In this document: in pieces, positions 1 to 11,035 of the stretch
How the letters are laid out: every line of letters begins with the position of its first letter
Numbering within the stretch: the first letter of the stretch is position 1
Source: Amorphophallus konjac
Lineage: Eukaryota; Streptophyta; Magnoliopsida; Alismatales; Araceae
Assembly (NCBI GenBank): GCA_022559845.1
Contig: JAHNEJ010003547.1
Coordinates: forward strand, 124,001 to 188,000
Direction: 5' to 3'
Length of the DNA: 64,000 nucleotides
Program-made: the position numbers and the translations under genes
Notes under the pieces: generated by a model
What the model saw: only the letters and a program-made list of their open reading frames with translations
What the model was told of the DNA's origin: nothing
The model's database searches: none

Positions 1-25
1 TCCAGAATTCGTCGCTACAGCAATC

Positions 26-2304
26 GTGATTGAGGATGAAGAGGGAATAGAAGGGGAATGGAGCGACGACGGATTAGGCATCTATGAGGTCTTGGATGAG
101 AAGGATCCAATAGATGAAGACAGCAATGTAGATAACACTGCCGACTTATATGCACAAGGACTAAAGAGATTCGACCAGCCGTCGACGGCAGTGGATGAAC
201 CTACAAAGGAAATCAACTTGGGAACGAAAGAAGACCCAAGGCCCATCATTATTTCTGCTGATCTCCCTTCACAGGTAGAAGAAGATCTAATTAAGGTATT
301 AAGGGAGTATAGTGATTCTTTCGCCTGGTCTTATGAGGACATGCCAGGTCTTGACCCCTCCTTAGTGGAACATCGACTCGTGCTTAAACCAGGGGCAACA
401 CCTGTGAAACAACGGTCAAGAAGATTTCACCCCCACATGGCCTTAAGGATCAAAGAAGAGGTCGACAAACTATATAAGGCCAGGTTCGTCAGAGTGGTTT
501 TATATCCTCAGTGGGTGGCGAACATAGTCCCTGTTCTCAAGAAGGATGGAAAAGTGCGCATATGCATTGATTTCAGGGATCTAAACAAAGCATGTCCCAA
601 AGATGATTTCCCGCTACCTCATATAGACGTCCTAGTGGATAACACTGCCGGGTATGAAGCTCTGTCATTTATGGATGGGTACTCGGGCTATAATCAGATC
701 CGTCTCACTCCGGAAGACCAAGAGAAAACTTCATTCACCACGCCCTGGGGCACGTATTGTTATGTAGTTATGCCATTTGGTTTGAAAAATGCAGGTGCCA
801 CCTATCAAAGGGCGATGATGGCCATTTTCCACGACATGATGCACATATACATGGAAGCTTACGTGGATGACATCTTGGTGAAGTCAAGAACAAAAGAAGA
901 ACACCCCTCTATCCTGGCTAAGGTGCTTCAGAGAGCCAGGGAGTACAAGCTTAAGATGAACCCGAAGAAGTGTGTATTCGGAGTCTCCTCAGGGAAGTTG
1001 TTAGGGTTCATAGTGAGCAAACGGGGGATCCAGATTGATCCTAATAAAGCACAGGCCGTCATGGACATGCCTCCGCCAAAGAACATTACGAAACTTTGAG
1101 GATTGATTGGTAGACTGCAATTCATTAGAAGATTTATATCTCAGCATTCTCAGAGGTGTCGTCCGTTTTATGAGTTGCTTAAGGCGGGTGTCAAGTTCGA
1201 ATGGAATCAAGATTGTCAGAAGGCCTATGAGGACCTCAAAGAGTATCTGTCCAATCCCCCGGTTTTGCAACCTCCTGTCCCTGGGAAACCCCTAATCCTA
1301 TACATCTCGGTTATTGAGGACTCCCTAGGGGCGGTCTTAGCACAAGTGGATGATGAAGGAAAAGAGCGGGCCGCGTACTACCTCTCTCGACTGTTTAATC
1401 CCGCTGAATCCAAGTACACCGCTATGGAGAAGACTTGTGCCGCCTTAGTGTGGGTAGCTCAGAAGCTTAAACATTACTTTCTTGCCCACCCAGTTAGGTT
1501 GATCTCTAGAATGGACCCGATCCGTTATCTCTTAGAAAAACCCGTCCTTTCTAGTAGGTTAGCTCGCTGGCAGAGCTTCCTCTCTCAGTTCGACATCACC
1601 TTTGTTGTTCAGAAGGTAGTCAAAGGATATGCCATTGCTGAACATCTTGCACATCTCCCTATTCCTCACACCGATTCTATTCAGGATGATTTCCCTGATG
1701 AGCATCTCTCTGTCCTTTCTCATCATCCCTTTTGGTCTCTGCACTTCGATGGTGCACTCAACTCCCAAGGCCAAGGGATCGGTGCTGTCTTGCTTACTCC
1801 AGAGGGAGTAACCATTCCCTTTGCTTATCAACTTCGATTTCCTGCTACCAACAACATCGCTGAGTATGAGGCTCTACTAGCCGGCTTGAAGCACGCCTAT
1901 CTCCTAGACGCGCGCTATTTGAACATCATAGGAGACTCTCAGCTCGTTCTACGGCAAGTTCTGTCCACTTACCGTACTCGTGACCCCAAGCTCAAGCCTT
2001 ATCAAGATTTGGTCACGCTCATTGCTAACCGATTCCGTAAGCTGATCTATATCCATACTCCCCATTCTCTGAACATTCTAGCTGATGCTTTGGCATCTCT
2101 TGCTTCTTCCTTATCTTTCCCTCTCAGTCGTAGTACTGAGACCATCGTCGTCCAGAGATTGGACGCACCTTCTCTTCAAGATCCTTGGTTCATCAACCTC
2201 AGGAAATCTGTAGAGGCAAGAGCTGAGAAGGAAGATCTCAAGGAAGTTTCATTAACAGAGCTAGAGGAGATTCAGGACGAGGGAAGAATTGCCTTGGTAT
2301 CATG
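26..2304 (+). pseudogene. Element A pol, part 1: RT, RNase H and archaeal-type RNase H, with one stop
   Basis: One reading frame from before base 26 to 2304, broken by a single TGA at 1097-1099 (a CGA-to-TGA change by comparison with the family). The order is an acidic linker, RT with the YVDDILV catalytic motif (about 865-885), RT thumb, Ty3 RNase H with the tether (about 1290-1670), then a second RNase H at about 1731-2110 with FDGA, NNIAEYEAL, GDSQLV and ADALA, which supply the D-E-D-D metal-binding residues. The first RNase H has a serine-rich LYISVIEDS segment where an active enzyme usually has YTDAS, as is normal for Tat elements that rely on the second RNase H. The frame ends in a frameshift near 2288-2303 before integrase. 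Confidence 0.9.
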
Positions 2305-3552
2305 AAATCGAGTTGTTTTGCAAAGAAGGGTCATTCCCAGAAGGGGCAAAGGCCGAGCAGCGTAAAGCAATAAGAAGAGCCGCCGCAAGGTACACTATCA
2401 TTGCAGGAGAACTGTATAGGCACGCTACTAATGGAATGCTCATGAGATGTTTGGATGATGTAGAAGCTTGGAAAGTGGCTGAAGCGGCCCATTCTAGTGA
2501 GTGTGGAGGTCATGTCAATGGCCAGGCTCTAGCGAAGAAGATCCTTAGGCAGGGCTACTATTGGCCCACTCTAGAGGAAGATTGCTCCCTCTATGTCCGG
2601 AGGTGTCTTAAATGCCAACTCCATGCTGATAAAATTCACTCTCCAGCTTCGTCTCTCCATCCTATGACTGCTCCTTGGCCATTCTCTATGTGGGCTTTTG
2701 ACGTCGTCGGCCCGCTCGGGGATCCTAATTCTCAGATCAAGCAAAAATCCTTCATCCTCACCGCTACTGAGTACTTCACCAAATGGGCCGAAGCCGAGGC
2801 GTACGCAGAATCAAAGCTACAACGGTGTGCCGCTTTATCATGAAGAATATCATCTCGCGGTTCGGAGTGCCAAGCAGCATCATCACCGACAACGGACCCC
2901 AGTTCGTCTCCCAAGAGCTTAAGGACCTATGTAAGAAGTTCAATATTGCACTACATCATTCATCTCCATATTACCCTCAAGGCAACGGTCAAGCCGAGGC
3001 CACTAATAAAACCCTTCTTAAAATCATCAAGAAAACATGCGAAGCACATAAATTTTCTGATTGGCCTGAAAGACTGGTGGAAGCTCTGTGGGCTTACCGC
3101 ACCTCCGTCCGTACCCCTACGGGGCAAACTCCCTATTCCCTGACCTATGGGATGGAGGCGGTGCTCCCATATGAGATCTTAATCCCTTCCCTTAGAGTGC
3201 AGCTCGATAAGGAACTTAATCTCGATGAACGTCGGGAGGCGTTGCTGGTCCAGTTGGAACTCTTGGATGAGAAGAGGATGAATGCGGCCGATCACGTTTC
3301 TGTTTATCAAAAGAGGGTTTCGCGTTATTTTCAAAAGAAGGTGATTGAACGTAAGTTTATGACGGGTGATATTGTTTTGAAACGCAAATTCATTCGGTCT
3401 GCAGGTCCTAGGTCTAAATTGCAACCTAACTGGGAAGGGCCGTTTGTAATAAAAGAAGCTTATCCAGGGAATGCTTATCGTTAATAAATGCGGAAGGTGA
3501 GGAGCTCTCTCACCCGTGGAATGGGTTGTATCTTAAGCGTTTCTTTCCTTAG
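2289..3552 (+). pseudogene. Element A pol, part 2: integrase, frameshifted
   Basis: Integrase inserts the reverse-transcribed element into the genome. Visible are the HHCC zinc-binding N-domain (about 2489-2630: HSSECGGH, then CLKCQ), the catalytic core starting with WAFDVVGPL (about 2692), the second acidic residue in ITDNGPQF (about 2885) and the glutamate in GQAEATNKTL (about 2990). The frame shifts by one base near 2805-2815 and returns to the frame of part 1. A TAA occurs at 3482-3484, and a short in-frame tail (about 3487-3552, ending LKRFFP then TAG) is the usual Tat integrase end, read in another frame. Three lesions make this copy of pol inactive as read here. Confidence 0.88.
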
Positions 3553-4318
3553 AGTCTAAACCACGTGCTTTCCCGGCAGCAAGATCTTCCTTCCTATCTT
3601 CAAAAGAAGAGGTCCCGAGCAAGGCAATCACACACCACACGACATCCCTGGTCGGGCTCCTTGTTTAAAAGACACCGTTTCTCCTTGGCCATGCTTTAGG
3701 GGAAAGTCGAAGTCCCTGTCCGCTTCATTCTTCGGCTGAATCCAGGGGCAAGGAGTGAATAAGGAGGCGACGACCAATCCAAACACCCTAACGAGAGGAG
3801 GTCTCAAACAGGGGCAAGTCCGTTATGACCTGACGCCACAAGCAAGAAAGGAAAAGAAAAGAAAAGGAGTGCTCTTTACGACAAAATCAAAAGCGTTATC
3901 TCAAAGGTCTACAGATTCCGAATTTCTGAAAAAAACTCCAAGGAGGAAAGAAATCTAGGCATGACAAGAGTGGCAGTACAGTTCCCCGCGGGACGTTATG
4001 AGCCCGGTCGCATGCATGCCTAGGGTGGACAAAGGTTCGATGACGGACGCAAAAAAGGCCCCGGCGCAACAGACCAAATCTCTGATAGGGTTGTGCGGTG
4101 AGAAAATCAAGTCCTAAAAACTCCCATATATGGCCTAAGCTTACCCCCATGATCTTTTTTTCCTTTTAGGACTAAGATGAGTACCCTGGGTATGGCATTG
4201 GTAGAAGCACCGTCATGATGATTAGGTCTTGGCCAGGGGTTGTCACACTATTACACGCTAATCTCGGGACTCAATCTGAAACAAGGAAGGGTTCGCGTTG
4301 CTTGAGAGGCACCGGTTT
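3553..4318 (+). other. Element A 3' non-coding region
   Basis: No coding region recognised. The stretch around 3960-4090 (ending near the 'gcgcaacagac' segment) closely resembles element B at about 51450-51560, so it is a conserved non-coding part of this Tat family and not random filler. Its role is unknown. Confidence 0.6.
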
Positions 4319-4510
4319 TTCAAAATCCAAAAACATCAAATATTTCAAAATCCAAAAACATCAAATATTTCAAAATCCAAAAACATCAAATATTTCAAAA
4401 TCCAAAAACATCAAATATTTCAAAATCCAAAAAAAACAACAAATATTTGCAAAAATCCAAAACAAAACAGATATCTCTAAAAATCCAAGAACATTAAATA
4501 TTTCCCAAAA
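4319..4510. repeat. A-rich tandem array, 25-bp period
   Basis: Four near-perfect copies of a 25-bp A-rich unit (4319-4428; it contains 'aaaatccaaaaacatc'), followed by degenerate copies to about 4510. Element B has an array of very similar words (tcaaatatt, caaaattcc) at the matching position after its own conserved 3' segment (51846-52135). Confidence 0.9.
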
Positions 4511-5173
4511 CTCCCAAAAATACCATCATGTGCATAGCATGCATTGCATTTTCATTATGCTTTCGCCTATTTAATAAAGGCTCCACCCCTTGACCGAATA
4601 TCAAGGAACGGTCATTATCTAACTTGCTTCAAAGGCAAGGGGTTGAGTCCAAGAACAGATCTAACTTGATTCATGTTTAAAGTGTGTGTGCAGAATGCAG
4701 GGGCAAGATTTAAAGCAAAAAGTTCACAGCTATGCAGGTTCAAGGTATGTAACGCGCCAACATCGGACCGTTACAGTCACATAACGGCCCCCTCTTCGAC
4801 CGTTATTTTCATGCAGGCATGGGCCTTCTTCTTTCACTAATCATCACTATAACGGTCTGGAGAATACCGTTACTTTCTTATAACGGCCCAAGGCCTATCC
4901 GTCATATCCTTCAGAGACAGGGTTCTATTGTTACTCTCATTCTGACGGCCTGTCGTAGACCGTTATTTCCGTGTGGCGGCCCATTGCATATCCGTTGCTA
5001 TCTCCAGAGGCTCTGCCTGTCCACATCATTCCAGCCATTTAAACCACGAAACTCAAGCTCATTCAACTAAGACAATTTCATCTCATTCAAGCAAGCTTAA
5101 TGAAATATAATTCATGATAAACCAAGCTCTGATGATCAAGTACACATAACATCTCTCATGAACAAAAAGAAAA
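4511..5173. other. Element A non-coding spacer with dyad cluster
   Basis: No gene seen. It holds three paired-dyad modules (separate entry) and then a stretch of low-complexity sequence leading to the end of the antisense gene. Confidence 0.6.
4750..4998. repeat. Paired-dyad cluster 1 (element A, three modules)
   Basis: Six imperfect dyads of about 24 bp in three pairs. The first has arms TAACGCGCC / GGACCGTTA, and its partner, 7 nt on, has TAACGGCC / GACCGTTA. The second pair starts at 4850 and the third at about 4935. Spacers within a pair are about 7 nt (agtcaca, tttctta, ttccgtg). Confidence 0.85.
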
Positions 5174-6611
5174 TCAAGATACATTCAATTTCTTATCCGC
5201 AAGAGGGCGGATTCTTCTCAACTCTTTCACATAATCTCGGCGTGCTTCGTCGTTCTCTTCAACTTCTGCTTGCCACGGGCGCACCTTGCTGATCTCCCAC
5301 ATGATCAGCGCGTTCCGGACCGCTCGTTCATCTTCCTCGGTCCCCATCTTCCTAGGTAGGAGGGGAGGGTAGTGTGATAGTGCAGAAATGCCGGTTCGAG
5401 GTAGTCCGATCTGAAGATGGCATCGGTGCGGGTTGTAGATCGCCATGGTAGTATTCCCCACTAGCTGGAGGTCCAGGCCTTGACGTCGCGGTATTTTGAG
5501 AAGAGTGCTTCGAAGGATTCTTGGTCGCATGATGAACTTGTCAATTGGCAAAGTGTTGAAAAAGAGGCGCCATTCATCCCGAGTTTTCTTATCCGCCGTC
5601 CTGCACTCCACCTGAGAAGAATATCCAAATGCCCCTCCAATGAAGAAGAGAGGGTGGCTCCCGAAGATCCGGCTTGCAGAAGTTATGTCTTCCTTGGGAA
5701 GGAATTTGACTCTCACTCCTGTCCAGCACTCAAGGAGTATCATGGAACCAAACAAAGGACCTCCTATGCAAGCCGAGCTTAGTCCTTCATAGAGGTATGA
5801 GAGGACCGCTTGAGAAATAGACATTCCCCGCCACAGCCCGCTAATAATACCAAGATTTTGGATGTCTAAGAGGTGGTCGGTCGTGGTAAAAAGAAGACCC
5901 CGCACAAGCAAACCGCCACCGCCTTGGCTATTGCTTCATGTCTCTCCCACTTGTTTTTACAATGAGACACTATCCATTGTGCTAAGGGTATCAAGTGAAT
6001 GTGGTGAGGGCTGATCATGGTTCTCACGTCCTTTGGATTATGAATAAGTCACTCAAGATCAAGGACGGGTCAATGGGCTCTATTGTATAGCAAACCCGGT
6101 CTTCATCCCCCACCTTAATCTTAGGAAGGGTTAGGTAGGCTTCTACCTCTTCTAATAGGACGGTTGCTTCGAAGGAAGGGAAGATAAAGGTATGAGTTTG
6201 TGGATGCCATAATTCTACAAGTGCTGAAATACTTGGCCAATCTAAGGATAGTTTCTGGAAATTTTTGCCTAAAACCAAGAGGGGTTGAAGGTGCCAAGCT
6301 TTAAGGATTGATGTAACTTCTATAGGGAGGGCCTTCACCATGGGAGCCACCCACTTCAGATTAGAGTAGCATCTTGGGCCAGGAAGAGGCTTGAAGAAAG
6401 AAGGAGAAGAAGAAGTCATAAAACGGATTGAAAGTGCAGAATTTTCTGAACTTGGATGTGTTGTTGAGGGACTTACCACCCTTTGAACATTGGAGCTTAA
6501 GTGCTTGGGAATTGATGTCAACCGCTGGAGCTCTCCGTGTTCTTTTCTGGCAGCTTTAGGCCCGGTATAGACCTTCCCTTCCATGATCATCGCCTCCAAG
6601 CTCCTCTTCAT
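5174..6611 (-). pseudogene. Antisense PMD-like gene 2 of element A, two frameshifts
   Basis: Read on the minus strand from an ATG at 6611. The first frame (6611-6024) contains a segment typical of the plant mobile domain / Tat antisense proteins (LVELWHPQTHTFIFPS then a VEAYLTLP segment at about residues 130-165). Near 6030-6050 the frame shifts by one. A middle frame (about 6045-5890) continues with a PHHIHLIPLAQW segment and a long amphipathic helix, and then near 5900 it shifts again to the last frame (5911-5174; GGPLFGSMILLECWT, ending DKKLNVS). Together this is about 480 codons of one PMD-like protein. PMD proteins occur both as host silencing factors and as passengers of Tat and MULE elements. 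An intron at the first shift is possible, but I see no convincing splice pair. No TATA box is clear. Confidence 0.7.
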
Positions 6612-6846
6612 CTTGATTTCTGCCCTTAGGAGAGGTTCTTCAACCCTAAAGCAGAGGTTTTCAGCAAAGCTACGATTTTGATTGAGTTTCCGAGTCTTAA
6701 AAGCTTGATTTTGGCTTTTGGAAGGATAGGATTCGGACTAGAAAGCTTTATCTTCAATCAGGATAAGTTCCAGTAAGGGATTAGATGGCTAAACCTCGGG
6801 TTTAAGTTCTCACGGCTCAATCCGTCTCGGAATACAACCCAGAATC

Positions 6847-7300
6847 TAACGGTCTATCGTAAGGCCGTTATTTCATTCCAACGCGCCAACCTTAGGCCGT
6901 CGCATTTTCCTGTGGGTTTAGTTCCCCAATCATGTTCTGTGAAGATTAACGGTCTAAGGCCTGACCGTCGTTTCTTATAACGCGTGAATCTTGAGCCGTT
7001 ATATTCTCATCCACTCAGTCCTTTCTCTTCTAGGCTAAGCACTTCCTGACGGCCCTGGTTATGGCCGTTGCTTCACTCTGACGCGTCTCCCTCAGGCCGT
7101 CGCATTTTCTGCTAGTTGTCCTGACAACCATCGCTCTGCCATGATCAACGGTCTAGTCTTTGGCCGTTATTTGTCTTTGACGCACCTGCCGTTGGCCGTC
7201 GTTTGTCCTGAGCCCTACTACCAGGATGGGCCCCTGTTATGAGCAACGGCCTTTCACCGGCGCGTCGTTTGATTATGACGGTCTGAGCCTAGACCGTTAC
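6847..7300. repeat. Paired-dyad cluster 2 (element A, five modules)
   Basis: The clearest cluster: ten dyads in five pairs between the two antisense genes. Arms include TAACGGTC / GGCCGTTA, TGACGGTC / GACCGTTA and CAACGGCC / GGCGCGTCG. Within-pair spacers are 7-8 nt and pyrimidine-rich (ttcattcc, tttctta, ttcactc, ttgtctt, tttgatta). Pairs lie 30-50 bp apart. Confidence 0.92.
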
Positions 7301-7589
7301 TTTCTCTGCTGCTGAATTCTGGTTATTCCTTCTGCCCTCGCCTAGACCTGGCGGTCTCTCGCATTGTACACCTCGTTCTCTCTCTTTTTTTCACACACAT
7401 ACATTCCCACAAGTAACTCATACACACATTCCAGCCCATGACGTATTCATCCATTCATTCATTTCATCCGTCCCTGCACAATCAAACACACATCCTTTCA
7501 TTCACTAAACAAACAGAAAACCCAAAAAAGATCTCATTCCATCTACCATAAGTTCTGTACAAGAGATAATAAAAAACATAAAAAATACA
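7301..7589. other. Pyrimidine-rich spacer downstream of the antisense PMD gene
   Basis: On the minus strand this is the 3' flank of the 7590 stop codon. It is rich in ctct and cattcatt runs. On the minus strand, A-rich and TATTT-type words just after the stop could serve in 3'-end formation, but no site can be fixed. Confidence 0.4.
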
Positions 7590-10500
7590 TCATTCGGTCG
7601 GCTTATCCGCCGGACCACCCTCATCCTCTCCATCCTCGGGTCTCCTCGCGGGTGGCGGCGCTATAGAAGCACTCTCCTCCTGCTGTCCCCGCTCCGCCCT
7701 CTCATTCCTCCGCTGGGCGGAGGAGCTGACAAGAAAATCCCCTACTGAGCCGCTCGGGGCAGCACTCCTCCGTGCCCCACTCTGGGAGGCACTCCGCTCT
7801 GGTCCCCGGCCCATCATCCGGACCGTCCGCTCCAGCGTCCGCAGCTCGATCTTCAGTGTGAAGATCTGACGCCGCGTCTCCCGTGCCTCGGTCCGGTAGC
7901 GATCCAGGTCCGCCGTCCCGATGCGGAGCTGCTCCACCTCAGCCCGTGCTCGCGCTAACTCTGTCCGTAGTTGCTCCATCTCTGCATCATCCGAGCGTCG
8001 CGGGGTCTCCGCTCTCAGCCGAGCCAGCTCTGCCCGTACAAGCTCTGTCTCCGCTCGGGCTCGATCGGTCTCAGCCCGGCTTCTCTCTGCCTCTGCCCTC
8101 GCCTGACTGGCCTCGACCACTGCTGCTGCTAGCTCCCTCGCCTGTAGGTTGCATTCATATCATAGCATTAATCATAAGGCATTTTTTAGGCATAATCATA
8201 AGCATGAGCATTTTAGCATCTTACCCGCTCCGCGAGGGTGGCCTCCGCCTCCTCGGCCCGGGCAACTGCTCGAGCAAAATCGGCCTCCTGCTCAGCCCTG
8301 CCTCCCGCAGGCTGTGAGGAAGACGATGGGGCATCCGGTCCGGCTCGTTGGGCTCCCTCGGCCCGCTGCATTTTAGAAATCATGGTTAGAAGTCATGATT
8401 AATCAGCATTTGCATCATGATATTCCATTAAGCATAATCATAAAGCATTTTAGGTCTCACCAGGAGCTCCAGAGCGGTCCGGTACCCGTCCCGCTGCTGG
8501 ATGGTGGAATGGAGTAATCCCTCCAGCTCGGCTATCCGCCCCTCAGGATCTAGCTGCATTTTCAGAAAACATAAGTCAATACATCCATCACATGGCATTT
8601 TTGCATCTAGAAAGAGCTTTTGGTTTAGAATTGCATACCGGTCGTCGGGTACCTCGGTACACCCGGTCGCCGTAGAGTCGAGCGAAGGCCTTCAGATATG
8701 CCTCGTCGCTCTCGTCTCGCTCCTTCACCGCTCGGCCCCGCCTATTCCAGTCGTGGACGTACTTCGCCTTCCGGGCACACCAATCCACATTGCCGCTGAT
8801 GCCCCTTGCTGACTTGCCGGGGTGGTCATCGCTGTGGCGTGGAAAGGTCACCTCGGGCTGGTGTAGTCCCCGAGTCCGCAGGATCAGCCTATAGTGCAGA
8901 GGCTCGATGATATGGATGCAATGCAACCATATGTCTCGCCCCCGGTACGATAAAGCCGCCTCCACCCATGGCTGTCCCGTATAACCCTCGTCGCGGTATG
9001 GGGTCCATCTCACCTGAAAGCATTTTTAGTCCATTCATCAGCATTAGCATATAAAAGCATTAAAGGCAAAAGCATTTAGAAAGCATTTAGAAGCATGCAG
9101 AAGCATATAGGAATCATTTTTTAGCTCTGGACTTACCGACGTATGCGGGAAGGAGTCCAAGTCATCCTGGATCGTCCGGGTCAGTCTGATGATCGACCCT
9201 GTGTCCCTCGCCACCGACCATCGCCTCGCAATCGGTATGCGGCCGGGATGGAGTAAAGCGCCTCTCCCGATGCCCGGGAGGTACATATAGCTCCAGATCT
9301 GCATTTAGAAATCAAGTCAGTCGCATGGCATTGCATAAATCATTGCATAAATCATGGCATAAAAATTCATGGCATAATAGAAAACATATGAAGTGCATTT
9401 ACCTGTAGGAAAGGCGAGAAGCCACCCAGCATTATCTGCCTGTCCGTGGTGCTGAGGGACTCGAACAAAAATGCGAGCACTACCGCTACCCAGGCGTACC
9501 TCCTGACTCTGCCCAAATCCTCTATCATCGGCAGCAGTCTGCAGCTGATGACATCTGCCCGAGTCGCGAAGAGGAGCTTCCCGAATAGCAGCATCAGGAA
9601 GCGTCTGAGCACTCTATCTCCCTCTGGTCCAGCCTCTGCCGCCACGCGAGGGCGCACCTGGTCTATCACTCTGCCCAGATGCTCCTCAGGTAGCTCTCCC
9701 ACGGCGATCGCCGCTCCTCTCAGTCCCAAGCTCTCCTGCAGCACTGATCTCGAAAGCTGAGAGGAGGACTGTCCCGGTCTAATCAAATCTAGCCCGAGCA
9801 GCTGCTGCGCCATCTCTCGGTAGTCGCCGTATGTCCACCCTGTCACCGCGGCTCCGTGGACTCTCAATCCGGTAATCCTCGCTATGTCTTCTAGCGTGGG
9901 GATCATGTGGCCCCACGGGAAGATGAAAGCTCTGCTGATCGGGTCCCATCTCTCGTGCAAGGCGTACAGTAGCGGCGTGTCCATCCGGATCACCTCGATG
10001 CTGAGCACCTCGGCGAATCCCATGCTGGCTAATCTCTCTCTCTGGTAGTCGGGCAATGCCTGGTACACTGCCCGGATCTGTAGCCAGGAGATCCGCGATC
10101 GTCTCTTCCCCTGCATTGCACATTAGATCATTAATCAGTCCAACTTGCATCATATAATCATTGCATAAACATTCATAATTGAAAACAAAACAAAAATTTG
10201 AAAATTGAAAACCCTAAAAAATAGCTTAAGTCCCTGGCATAAGTGACGGCCCTGGGGTAGGGCGTCGTTTGACTCTGACGGACTCAGCATGGTGCGTCAG
10301 AAGAGTGACGGTCGCTGGCAGGACCGTCACATTGTCTGCATTTGGGAATTTTTTCCCTTGCATCACCGTGGTCTCCCACTATGGCCAAATGGCCTACAAT
10401 TGTTCCTAGGGGGTTTGTGGACCCATTTCTACCCTCAAAACCCACATGCATTCACATAAAAATTCAAAAACATTAAAAATTCAAGTTAGGGCGGGAGGAC

Positions 10501-10756
10501 CTACCTCATGGTCCATGCCCCTTCTCCTCTTCTTGGCTGATTCTTTGGGCTCTTCTTCACCCAATGGGGCTTCCCCTTGATCCCCCACGGCCGTGGGAGC
10601 TTCTTCTTCTTCTCTTGGCTCTCTTCTCCTCGGTTCTTCTTCCGTGACCGGTGGGATTGCCTCCCGTTCGAGCCGGCGGTGAAACCGCCGGATTGCTTTC
10701 TTCTTTCCCCTCTCCCTCCTCTGTGGTGGTGGCTGGGGAGCCTCGTCGCCGGCCAT
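7590..10756 (-). CDS. Antisense plant-mobile-domain (PMD) coiled-coil protein, 7 exons, apparently intact
   Basis: Exons on the minus strand: 10756-10505, 10110-9403, 9298-9137, 9013-8639, 8553-8461, 8365-8225 and 8141-7590. All six introns have GT..AG ends and every junction is in phase 0, giving 760 residues plus stop with no internal stop. Residues 1-84 are basic and Glu/Arg-rich. Residues 85-320 carry the PMD, with RWDPISRAFIFPWGHM at about 138 and a LEDIARITGLRV segment behind it. Residues 321-499 continue a globular region (YLPGIGRGALLHPGR; ALSYRGRDIWLH). Residues about 505-690 are a long Ala/Arg/Glu coiled coil (repeated RAETDRARAETELVRAEL-like heptads), and the tail is Ser/Pro/acidic. 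PMD proteins are known from host transposon-silencing factors and as cargo of Tat and MULE elements. The gene lies antisense between pol and the 3' LTR of element A, while A's pol is broken. Splicing is inferred from sequence only. It could instead be a captured host gene. Confidence 0.8.
8142..10504 (-). other. Six short introns of the antisense PMD gene, sharing GCAT-rich words
   Basis: Introns: 10504-10111, 9402-9299, 9136-9014, 8638-8554, 8460-8366 and 8224-8142 (five of 83-123 bp, the first 394 bp). Read on the plus strand they are packed with gcatt, gcata and aagcatt words. Four of the six acceptors read AATGCAG. The first intron also holds a dyad cluster at 10244-10329. Confidence 0.75.
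10244..10329. repeat. Paired-dyad cluster 3 (inside intron 1 of the antisense gene)
   Basis: Three dyads in a row: arms TGACGGCC / GGGCGTCG, TGACGGAC / GTGCGTCA and TGACGGTC / GACCGTCA, with spacers of about 8 and 6 nt. Confidence 0.8.
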
Positions 10757-10877
10757 GGTGGTGGTAGGAGTTGGTGATCGCCGGAGGGTTTCTCGGTTGG
10801 GTTTTTTTTGGGGTGTTGAATGTGGAATGAATGGCCGTGACCGTTCGGTTTTATTTTTTTTGAACGCTCAGGAAAAG

Positions 10878-11035
10878 TGACGGTCTATCGACCGGCCGTC
10901 ACATCCTTCTGACGCGTCTGTTTTTGACCGTTACATATGATTGGACTGTTTTATTGAAGAATGTGAACCGCCTGGTTTATGACGGACTAGGGGTGGTCCG
11001 TTACTTTATGTAACGCCCTTTCCTCAGACCGTTAC
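10878..11035. repeat. Paired-dyad cluster 4 (upstream of the antisense gene)
   Basis: Two modules: TGACGGTC / GGCCGTCA with TGACGCGTC / GACCGTTA (7-nt spacer), then TGACGGAC / GTCCGTTA with TAACGCCC / GACCGTTA (6-nt spacer). They sit 120-280 bp upstream of the antisense ATG, so they could lie in its promoter. Confidence 0.85.

Noticed and set aside
4750..5003. Dyad clusters considered as a CRISPR-like array
   Set aside because: Arms vary, loops and spacers are short and not unique spacers of about 30 bp, there are no cas genes, and the genome is a plant one.
5480..5782. Plus-strand frame of 100 codons within the antisense PMD-like gene
   Set aside because: Opposite-strand shadow; the minus strand has the recognisable family features.
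7883..8317. Plus-strand Ser/Leu/Pro-rich frames opposite the coiled coil
   Set aside because: Shadow of a high-GC Ala/Arg/Glu coding region, and it crosses a predicted intron.
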